This document shows positions 51,391 through 58,455 of a stretch of 64,000 nt of DNA, in pieces. This DNA is from Oceanicola sp. Lineage in GTDB: Bacteria > Pseudomonadota > Alphaproteobacteria > Rhodobacterales > Rhodobacteraceae. Location: assembly GCA_017792405.1 (NCBI GenBank), contig CP051231.1, positions 3,418,062 through 3,482,061 on the forward strand. Reading direction: 5' to 3'. The notes under the pieces are model-generated. The model saw only the letters and a list, made by a program, of their open reading frames with translations, was not told the DNA's origin and searched no databases. The position numbers were made by a program, and so were the translations under genes. Numbering within the stretch: position 1 is the stretch's first letter; every line of letters begins with the position of its first letter.

Positions 51391-51417
51391 CGGCGGGCCG
51401 GCCACTCCGGCCCGCCG
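51391..51417 (+). other. intercistronic stem-loop after the third DctP gene
   Basis: CGGCGGGCCGG (51391-51401) and CCGGCCCGCCG (51407-51417) form a perfect 11-bp stem with a 5-nt loop (CCACT). AACGAG follows, so it is not a classic terminator. It sits 18 bp after the binding-protein stop. Confidence 0.7.
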
Positions 51418-51434
51418 AACGAGTTGACCCACCG

Positions 51435-51944
51435 ATGCCCCCTGCCCTCTCCCGCCTTGCCCCTCCCGCCCGCGCCGCCGCCGAGGCCGTGCCCGCCGTG
51501 CTGCTGGTGGCGATGTTCCTCTGCTTCATCTTCCAGGTTTTCATGCGCTACGTGATGGATAGCCCGGTGGGCTGGACTGTGGAGGTCTGCGTCATCTCCT
51601 GGGTCTGGATCCTGCTCTGGGGCCAATCCGTCTCGGTCTCCGAAGAAGACGAGATCCGCTTCGACATCCTTTATGTCAGCGTCTCCGCCCGCACCCGCCG
51701 GATCTTCCGCGCGCTGTTCTCGATCTTTCTCGTGGCGGTTTATGCCATCTCCCTGCCAGCCCTCTGGGATTACGTCACCTTCATGAAAATCCAGAAAACC
51801 AGCTACCTCGACCTGCGGTTCAACTGGGTCTACTCCATCGCGCTGGTCTTCTCGGTCGTCACGATCCTGCGCTACCTTTTCATCCTCATCGACGCCCTGC
51901 GCGGCGGCGCGCGCGAGGTCAGCCGCGTGGACATGGGCCAATGA
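51435..51944 (+). CDS. TRAP transporter small permease (DctQ family, third system)
   Basis: A 169-residue membrane protein with four hydrophobic segments. FQVFMRYVMDSPVGWTVEVCVISWVWILLWGQSVSVSEEDEIRFDI is the conserved DctQ core. It overlaps the large permease gene by 4 bp. No strong ribosome site is visible upstream of the ATG. Confidence 0.9.
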   Translation: MPPALSRLAPPARAAAEAVPAVLLVAMFLCFIFQVFMRYVMDSPVGWTVEVCVISWVWILLWGQSVSVSEEDEIRFDILYVSVSARTRRIFRALFSIFLVAVYAISLPALWDYVTFMKIQKTSYLDLRFNWVYSIALVFSVVTILRYLFILIDALRGGAREVSRVDMGQ

Positions 51945-53236
51945 GCTGGGAGTTCGGCGCCGCCGTCACCTGCATCGTCGTCACCGCGCTGCTGGGCCTG
52001 CCCATCGGCCACGCCATGCTGGCCTCGTCGGTGGTCTACCTGCTGCTCGCTGGGCAGGATATGTCGATCGCCTTCGAGCAAATGCTGAACGGCCTCTACG
52101 GCTCCTACGTGCTGCTGGCGATCCCGCTCTTCATCTTCGCCGCCGACCTGATGAACGTCGGCTCCCTCTCCGACCGGCTGCTGGATTTCTGCCGCGCGCT
52201 GGTGGGGCGGTTCCGAGGCGGGCTGGGGCATGTCAACGTCACCGCCTCACTGATCTTTTCCGGCATGTCCGGCTCGGCCATCGCCGATGCCGTGGGCATG
52301 GGCCGCATCATCATCAACCTGATGACGAAAGACGGTAAGTATCCGCCCGCCTATGCAGGCGCCATCACCGCCGCCTCCGCCATCATCGGCCCAATCATCC
52401 CGCCCTCGATCCCAATGGTGCTCTTCGCCCTCGTCTCCGACACCTCCATCGGCTTCCTGTTTCTCGGTGGCGTCGTCCCCGGCCTCATCCTCGGTTTGCT
52501 GCTTATGGTGGTGAACGCATGGCAGGCGCGGGTCCATGACTACCCGGTCGACGAGCCGGTGCCCGCGCGCGAGCTGCCCCGCATCACCCTCCGCGCAGTG
52601 CCCGCGCTGCTGATGCCGGTGATCTTGCTGGTGGGCATCTACGGCGGGGTGACCACCCCCACCGAGGCCGCAGCACTGGCTGCACTCTACGCCTTCCTCG
52701 TCTCCACCTTCTTCTACCGCTCCGTGAGCCTGCGCACCGCCTACCGCGCGGTGCGCCAAAGCGCCAAGTCCACCGCCAGCGTCGGCTTCCTGATCGCCGG
52801 GGCGCTGGCCTTCAACTACGTCGTCACCGTCGAGCAGGTGCCGAACGTGCTGCGCGACGCGCTGGCCGGCACCGATCTGGGGCGGCTGGGCTTTCTGCTC
52901 ACCGTCAACGTGATCCTGCTCGGCCTCGGCTGCCTGCTGGAGGCCAACGCGATCCTGCTGGTGATCGTGCCGATTTTCCTGCCCACCGCCGTCGCGCTCG
53001 GGGTGGACCCGGTGCATTTCGGGGTGATCGTGGTGGTCAACACCATGATCGGCCTCGCAACACCCCCATACGGGCTGCTGCTCTTCGTCGTTACCTCGAT
53101 CACCCGCTCCCCGATCCGCCAGACCATCCGCTACCTGCTGCCCTTCCTCGCGGTGCTGGTGGCGGGCCTCGCAATCATCACCTTCGTCCCCGACGTGGTA
53201 CTGTGGCTCCCACGGCTCTACGGCTACGGCGGCTAA
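51941..53236 (+). CDS. TRAP transporter large permease (DctM family, third system)
   Basis: A 431-residue permease with about 12 segments. Conserved blocks are IFSGMSGSAIADAVGMGRIIINLMTKDGKYPPAYAGAITAASAIIGPIIPPSIPMV and ATPPYGLLLFVV. It is followed after 14 bp by the AroQ-like gene. Confidence 0.92.
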   Translation: MSWEFGAAVTCIVVTALLGLPIGHAMLASSVVYLLLAGQDMSIAFEQMLNGLYGSYVLLAIPLFIFAADLMNVGSLSDRLLDFCRALVGRFRGGLGHVNVTASLIFSGMSGSAIADAVGMGRIIINLMTKDGKYPPAYAGAITAASAIIGPIIPPSIPMVLFALVSDTSIGFLFLGGVVPGLILGLLLMVVNAWQARVHDYPVDEPVPARELPRITLRAVPALLMPVILLVGIYGGVTTPTEAAALAALYAFLVSTFFYRSVSLRTAYRAVRQSAKSTASVGFLIAGALAFNYVVTVEQVPNVLRDALAGTDLGRLGFLLTVNVILLGLGCLLEANAILLVIVPIFLPTAVALGVDPVHFGVIVVVNTMIGLATPPYGLLLFVVTSITRSPIRQTIRYLLPFLAVLVAGLAIITFVPDVVLWLPRLYGYGG

Positions 53237-53250
53237 CCCCGGAGACCCAA

Positions 53251-53706
53251 ATGTCCGCGCGCCCCAAGATCCTCATCATCAACGGCCCCAACCTCGACAT
53301 GCTCGGCACCCGCCAGCCCGAGATCTACGGCCACGAAACCCTCGCCGACGTAGAGGCCCTCTGCCGAGCCCGCGCCGCCGAAGTCGGCGTCGAGATCGAC
53401 TTCCGCCAGAGCGACAGCGAGGCCGAGATCATCGGCTGGATCAAGCACGCGCGCGGCAAGGCGGCTGGGCTGCTGATCAACCCGGCAGGCTTCACCTCCA
53501 CCTCCATCGCCATCCTCGACAGCCTGCTCATCTTCGACGGCCCGATCATCGAAGTGCATATCTCGCCGCTGTTCCGCCGCGACGAGTTCCGCCATCTCAG
53601 CTACGTTTCAAAGGCCGCAAGCGCCAAGATCGAGGGCTTCGGCATCTCGGGCTACAGCCACGCCATCACCCGCCTCGCCGAACTGGCCCTCGTCAAAGCC
53701 GCCTGA
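53251..53706 (+). CDS. type II 3-dehydroquinate dehydratase-like protein (AroQ family, variant active site)
   Basis: A 151-residue flavodoxin-like protein of AroQ length. It keeps NGPNLDMLGTRQPEIYG (Asn14, Arg21 and the catalytic-base Tyr26), Asn77, Asp90, the acid His103 in EVHIS and Arg114. The usual THTS motif is TSTS, so the substrate-binding His is Ser83, and the usual SN after EVH is SP (Ser105-Pro106). Linked to a TRAP importer and GntR, it looks catabolic rather than a biosynthetic shikimate enzyme. It may act on dehydroquinate or on a related compound. Confidence 0.82.
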   Translation: MSARPKILIINGPNLDMLGTRQPEIYGHETLADVEALCRARAAEVGVEIDFRQSDSEAEIIGWIKHARGKAAGLLINPAGFTSTSIAILDSLLIFDGPIIEVHISPLFRRDEFRHLSYVSKAASAKIEGFGISGYSHAITRLAELALVKAA

Positions 53707-53709
53707 CCG

Positions 53710-54411
53710 CTACTCGGGGATCTTGCCAGACTGCAGCATCCGCTCCAGCCCCGCCCCGATATGCCGGGTCAGCAGGTCCACCGCGGCCTCCGTCTTGCGC
53801 TCCAGCACCAAGTCCCGCAGCCGCTCATGATCGTCGGCGGCGGGCTTGCCGCGAAAATCCAGCACCAGCATGTGGTAGCGCATGTAGCGGTCGAACACGG
53901 CCGCGTGCATCCGCATCAGCGGCTCGGTCGCGCAGGCGGCAATGGTGGCATGGTGAAAGCCCCAGTCATGCTCGACCCATTGCGCCACGGTCCGCAGGTC
54001 ATTGCTCAGCAGATCCTGCTCCACCACCGACAGCTTGTAATGCGCCGACACTACCTGCCCCTGCCAGTCCAGATCGCCATTGGCGAGCGACAGCCGCAGC
54101 GCATGCACCTCCAGCAGCGTCCGCAACTCGGCCAGCCCCTTGAGGTCCGCCAGACTCACCGGCGCCACCCGAAACCCGCGCTGCCCCTCGGCGGTCACCA
54201 ACTCCTCGGCGGCCAACCGGGTGAGGATCTCGCGCAGCGTGGTGACAGACACCGAATAGGCCTCACGCAACTGCTCGAGCTTCAGCCGCTCCAGCGGGCG
54301 CAACTTGCCCGACACGATATCAGCCCGGATCCGCCGGTAGGCCCCATCGCCCACCGTCTCGCCCTCCACATGATCCTGACTGAACCGCAGTGCTTGCATG
54401 GCAATACTCAT
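53710..54411 (-). CDS. GntR-family transcriptional regulator, FCD domain
   Basis: A 233-residue regulator. The winged helix is in AYRRIRADIVSGKLRPLERLKLEQLREAYSVSVTTLREILTRLAAEELV, followed by an FCD domain (HDWGFHHATIAAC, HERLRDLVLE). The start ATG at 54411 (MSIAMQALRF) has GGGAAG upstream; ATG at 54399 is possible. It converges on the aroQ-like gene with 3 bp between stops and probably controls the TRAP-aroQ operon. Confidence 0.88.
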   Translation of the reverse strand: MSIAMQALRFSQDHVEGETVGDGAYRRIRADIVSGKLRPLERLKLEQLREAYSVSVTTLREILTRLAAEELVTAEGQRGFRVAPVSLADLKGLAELRTLLEVHALRLSLANGDLDWQGQVVSAHYKLSVVEQDLLSNDLRTVAQWVEHDWGFHHATIAACATEPLMRMHAAVFDRYMRYHMLVLDFRGKPAADDHERLRDLVLERKTEAAVDLLTRHIGAGLERMLQSGKIPE

Positions 54412-54532
54412 ACGAGGCTTCCCGCGCAGAGCAAAGACCCTCCGGCCAGCGGGGCGGGACACGCGAGAGCGCAGTGTAGCCAGCACGACGCACACCGTAC
54501 TGAGCAAAAGTCACGAACTGTCACGAAATGCT

Positions 54533-54609
54533 TGGTAGCGGAGGAGGGACTTGAACCCCCGACACGCGGATTATGATTCCGCTGCTCTAACCAACTGAGC
54601 TACTCCGCC
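54533..54609 (-). tRNA. tRNA-Met (anticodon CAT, elongator type)
   Basis: On the minus strand the 77-nt sequence folds as a tRNA: acceptor GGCGGAG pairs with CTCCGCT (first pair G-U), TAGCTCAG starts the D arm, the anticodon stem GCGGA/TCCGC encloses loop ATCATAA with CAT, GGTTCAAGTCC forms the T arm, and CCA is encoded. The anticodon and general sequence fit elongator tRNA-Met. A lysidine-modified tRNA-Ile2 also has CAT, but its usual acceptor and anticodon stems differ. Confidence 0.93.
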
Positions 54610-54804
54610 AAAAGCGAGGGCCGATGTAGTGGCCGGGGGGCGAGCCGTCAAGGAGAAAAAGCGGCCCCGATTGATGCCAGATCGTGAACAATCGCCAGCA
54701 CGCCACCCCATTGCCATGCGGCCCGCCCCGCAACCCTCCGCCATCGCCATTTGCCACCCGCCGCCGGGCCGCTATCGTCTACATAGAGCCAACGGAGAGC
54801 CCGC

Positions 54805-56958
54805 GTGCACGCCACCCCGAGCCTGACAAAAGACATCCTGCTCATCGGCGGCGGCCATGCCCATGCGCTGGTGCTGCGCCGCCTCGGCATGGCCCCCATC
54901 CCGCAGGCCCGGCTGACGCTGGTGAACCCCGGCACCACAGCGCCCTACTCCGGCATGCTGCCCGGCCATATCGCTGGCCACTACCCGCTCGATGCGCTCC
55001 GGATCGACCTTCACCGCCTCGCCCGCTTTGCAGGCGCCCGGCTGATCGACGGCCACGCCACGGCGATCGACCGCACCGCGCGCGAGGTGCTGGTCCAAAC
55101 CGCCACCGGCTCCCGCCGCCTCGGCTATGACATCGCCTCGCTGGACATCGGCGTCACCTCCGACATGCCGCAAATCCCCGGCTTCGCCGAACACGCCTGC
55201 CCGGCCAAACCGCTCGATGCTTTCGCCGCCCGCTGGCAAGCCTTCGCGGAGGCCCCCGGCAGCGCCCGCGCGGTTGTGATCGGGGCCGGGGTCGCCGGGG
55301 TCGAGCTGGCCATGGCCGCCCACCACCGCCTCAGCGCCGCAGGCCACAGCCCCAGCGTCACGCTGGTCGATGCCGGCACCGCCCTCTCTGCCCTCGGCGG
55401 CGGCTCCCGCGCCCGGCTCTTCGAAACCCTCCGCAAGGCGGGCATCCCCTGCCTCGAAAACGCCCGCGTCACCCGCATCACCGCCGAGGCCGTCCACCTC
55501 GACAACGGCCGCGAACTGCCCGCAGATTTCATCATCGGCGCGGGCGGCGCCCGGCCACACGACTGGCTCGCAACCACCGGGCTCGATCTGAACAACGGCT
55601 TCATCCGTGTCGGCCCCGGCCTGCGCAGCACCACCGATCCCGCGATCTTCGCCGTCGGCGACTGCGCCCATTTCGAGCCTGACCCGCGCCCCAAGGCCGG
55701 TGTCTACGCCGTCCGCGCCGCCCCCGTTCTGGCCGAAAACCTGCGCCGCGCCACCAAGGGCGGCGAGGCGCTCAAACCCTTCCGCCCCCAGCGCGACTAC
55801 CTCAAGCTCATCTCCCTCGGCTCCCAATCCGCACTGGGTGAAAAGCTCGGCCTCACCGCCTCCGGCCCCTGCGTCTGGCGCGTGAAAGACAGGATCGACC
55901 GCGCCTTCATGGAGAAGTTCACCACCTACCCTTCGATGGCCCCCGATGACCCGGCCGCCGAACCCATGCTCTGCGCCGGCTGCGGCGCCAAGATCGCCCC
56001 CACCGCGCTGAAGGCCGCTCTGGCAGAGCTGCCCGCTCCCGAGCGGGACGACGTGATGAGCCTGCCGGGCGACGATGCCGCCATCCTCGCGATGGAGGGC
56101 GACTGGCAGGTCATCACCACCGATCACCTGCGCGGCTTCACCGAAGACCTCGCCCTGATGTCCCGCATCGCCGCCGTCCACGCGCTGGGGGATATCTGGG
56201 CGATGGGTGCCCGGCCGCAGGCGGCGCTCGCCTCCGTCACCCTGCCCCGCATGGCCCCCGAGATGCAGGCCCGCTCCATGCGCGAGGTGCTCACCGCCGC
56301 CAGCGCCATCCTGCGCGATGAGGGCGCCGAGCTGGTCGGCGGGCACAGCTCGATGGGCGCCGAAGTGCAACTCGGCTTCACCGTCACCGGCCTGCGCACC
56401 GCCTTCCCCGTGGGGCTGGAAAACGCACAGGTCGGCGATGCGCTCATCCTCACCAAACCCATCGGCACCGGAATCATTCTTGCCGCCGACATGCGTGGGC
56501 AGGCCGAGGCCACTTGGGTCGCCGGGGCCCTCGGCTCCATGTCCCGGCCCCAAGGCGGCCCCGCCCGCCTGCTCGCCACAGCCCACGCCATGACCGATGT
56601 CACCGGTTTCGGCCTCGCCGGGCACCTCATGGCCATCTGCGAGGCCAGCAAGGTCGCCGCCACGCTCAAGCTCGCCGCGCTCCCGCTCCTGCCCGGCGCC
56701 GCCGAACTGGCCGCCAAGGGCATCCGCTCCACCCTCTGGGCCGAGAACCGCGCCGCCGTTGCCAGCCGCATCGCCCTGCCCGCGCCCGCCCCGCCCGAGG
56801 CCGACGTGCTGTTCGATCCGCAAACCGCCGGCGGCCTCCTCGCCGCCATCCCGCCGGGCCGCGCCGCGAAGCTGCTCCAAGACCTCCAGACAATGGGCTT
56901 CCCCGCCGCCCGCATCGGCCAGATCACCGCGGGCGAGCCCTTCCTGACGGTGCAATAA
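54805..56958 (+). CDS. selD: fused FAD/NAD(P) oxidoreductase - selenide, water dikinase (SelD)
   Basis: A 717-residue fusion starting with GTG (GGAG 8-9 bp upstream). Residues 1-365 are a pyridine-nucleotide-disulfide oxidoreductase-like domain (ILLIGGGHAHALVLRRL, VVIGAGVAGVELAMAA, AVGDCAHFE). Residues 370-717 are SelD, with CGAKI placing the catalytic Cys393 and Lys396, GGHSSMG, and MTDVTGFGLAGHL. SelD makes selenophosphate from selenide and ATP. The N-terminal domain may generate or channel selenide. No other selenium gene is in the window. Confidence 0.92.
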   Translation: MHATPSLTKDILLIGGGHAHALVLRRLGMAPIPQARLTLVNPGTTAPYSGMLPGHIAGHYPLDALRIDLHRLARFAGARLIDGHATAIDRTAREVLVQTATGSRRLGYDIASLDIGVTSDMPQIPGFAEHACPAKPLDAFAARWQAFAEAPGSARAVVIGAGVAGVELAMAAHHRLSAAGHSPSVTLVDAGTALSALGGGSRARLFETLRKAGIPCLENARVTRITAEAVHLDNGRELPADFIIGAGGARPHDWLATTGLDLNNGFIRVGPGLRSTTDPAIFAVGDCAHFEPDPRPKAGVYAVRAAPVLAENLRRATKGGEALKPFRPQRDYLKLISLGSQSALGEKLGLTASGPCVWRVKDRIDRAFMEKFTTYPSMAPDDPAAEPMLCAGCGAKIAPTALKAALAELPAPERDDVMSLPGDDAAILAMEGDWQVITTDHLRGFTEDLALMSRIAAVHALGDIWAMGARPQAALASVTLPRMAPEMQARSMREVLTAASAILRDEGAELVGGHSSMGAEVQLGFTVTGLRTAFPVGLENAQVGDALILTKPIGTGIILAADMRGQAEATWVAGALGSMSRPQGGPARLLATAHAMTDVTGFGLAGHLMAICEASKVAATLKLAALPLLPGAAELAAKGIRSTLWAENRAAVASRIALPAPAPPEADVLFDPQTAGGLLAAIPPGRAAKLLQDLQTMGFPAARIGQITAGEPFLTVQ

Positions 56959-57002
56959 AGCCCTGCCCCGCCCTTCATCTTGGCCAAAATATCTCCGGGG
57001 GT

Positions 57003-57021
57003 GTGGGGGCAGCGCCCCCAC
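57003..57021. terminator. stem-loop between selD and the lytic transglycosylase gene
   Basis: GTGGGGGC (57003-57010), AGC, GCCCCCAC (57014-57021) form an 8-bp stem with a 3-nt loop between two convergent genes. Flanking text (GGCCAAAATATCTCCGGGGG) is AT-interrupted and looks like an intergenic motif I recall from other Rhodobacteraceae genomes. It lacks a T run but sits where a bidirectional terminator belongs. Confidence 0.5.
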
Positions 57022-57110
57022 TCCAACAGCACCCATCAGGCACACCGCCCGATCCGCGCCGCGCGTGGCGGAATGGGGTGGGTGGGCGGGCGTTCCGCTA
57101 CGCGCGGCGC

Positions 57111-58364
57111 CTACCTCAGCTTCTGCAACACCGCCAGCGAGGCATAGCCATCCGGCACCACCCCGATGCTCTTCTGAAACGCCCGTACAGCGGCCAGCGT
57201 CAACGGGCCGATCTTGCCATCCACCCCGCCGGGGTCGAAGCCTGCCGCCTCCAGCCGCGTCTGCAACTCCTCGCGCTCCGCCAGCGTCAGCGCCCGGTCC
57301 TCGCGCGGCCAGCCGGACTGAATACGCTTGCCCCCCGCGATCAGGTCGCCCAAGTGCCCCACGGCAATCACATAGGCATCCGCCGTGTTGTAGCGCTCCA
57401 GCACCATGAAATTGCCGAAGGTCATGAAGGCCGCACCCTTCGCCCCGCCCGGCAGCCGGATCGAGGCTGGCCCGTGGTCCGGCACCTCCCGGCCCTCCAC
57501 GTCCCGCACCCCCATCGCGTTCCACTCCGCCGCCGTGCGCACCTCATGCTCGCCCGCGATCTCGTAGTCGAACCCCTCGGGCAGCACCACTTCCAGCCCC
57601 CACGGCATCCCTTTCACCCAGCCTGCATCGGCCAGATAGGCGGCGGCAGAGGCCAATGCATCCTGCGGGTTGTCGCCCCAAATGTCCCGCTTGCCGTCTC
57701 CGGTAAAATCCACCGCATGGCCAAGGTAGCTCGTCGGCATGAACTGGGTGTGCCCCATCGCCCCCGCCCAGCTTCCCTTCATGTCGCGCGGCGCCACATC
57801 CCCGGCCTGCAAGATCTCGAAGGCCGCCATCAATTGCTGCTCGAAGAACGCCCCCCGGCGGCTGTCATGCGCCAGCGTGGCCAGCGCCTCGACGATATCG
57901 GTATCGCCCTTGTAGGTGCCATAGGCGCTCTCCAGCCCCCAGATCGCGGTGACGATCTCCTTCGGCACGCCATATTCCGCCTCGATCGCCTCCAGCGCCG
58001 CCCGCTCCCGCTTCAGCGCCGCCTGCCCGTTGGTCACCCGCAGGTCCGAGGCTGCGGTGTCCAGATAATCCCAGATCGTCTTGGTAAACTCGTTCTGGTT
58101 CCGGTCTCGGGTGATGATCTTGGGGTCATACTCCACCCCCTCAAACGCCCGCTCCAGCAGCTCCGGCGCAATCCCCTTCGCCGCCGCCCGCGCCTTGAAC
58201 CCCTCGACCCAAGCGCCAAACCCCTCGCCCGAAACCTCGGCCACCGGAAGCCCTCCCCCCGCAGGCCGCGCCAACGGGCGCACAGCCGTTTCCACCACCA
58301 CCGGGCCCGCTAGGGCCGCGCCGCCAACAAGCGCCAGAACCGCGCCCGCAAATACTCTCTTCAT
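57111..58364 (-). CDS. lytic murein transglycosylase (MltB-type) with peptidoglycan-binding domain
   Basis: A 417-residue periplasmic enzyme. The ATG at 58364 gives a Sec signal peptide (MKRVFAGAVLALVGGAALAG) with no lipobox Cys. The SLT_2 domain (about 50-345) has the catalytic Glu in IWGLESAYGTY and family blocks AMGHTQFMPTSYL and GDGKRDIWGDNPQDALASAAAYL. The C-terminal 60 residues are a PG_binding_1 domain (RLEAAGFDPGGVDGKIGPLT). It cleaves glycan strands, forming anhydromuramic ends. It is 91 bp downstream of rnr. Confidence 0.9.
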   Translation of the reverse strand: MKRVFAGAVLALVGGAALAGPVVVETAVRPLARPAGGGLPVAEVSGEGFGAWVEGFKARAAAKGIAPELLERAFEGVEYDPKIITRDRNQNEFTKTIWDYLDTAASDLRVTNGQAALKRERAALEAIEAEYGVPKEIVTAIWGLESAYGTYKGDTDIVEALATLAHDSRRGAFFEQQLMAAFEILQAGDVAPRDMKGSWAGAMGHTQFMPTSYLGHAVDFTGDGKRDIWGDNPQDALASAAAYLADAGWVKGMPWGLEVVLPEGFDYEIAGEHEVRTAAEWNAMGVRDVEGREVPDHGPASIRLPGGAKGAAFMTFGNFMVLERYNTADAYVIAVGHLGDLIAGGKRIQSGWPREDRALTLAEREELQTRLEAAGFDPGGVDGKIGPLTLAAVRAFQKSIGVVPDGYASLAVLQKLR

Positions 58365-58455
58365 GATACCGCCTGCCTGCCCGTCTGCTGTTGCCAGATC
58401 GTTGGCCCCAGCATAGCGGATTCGGCCCACGGGCCAAAGCGCGGCGTCGCGCAGG

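Noticed and set aside
54533..54609. tRNA-Met as an integration site for a genomic island
   Set aside because: No integrase and no mobile gene nearby, and I noticed no repeated tRNA 3' end in the window.
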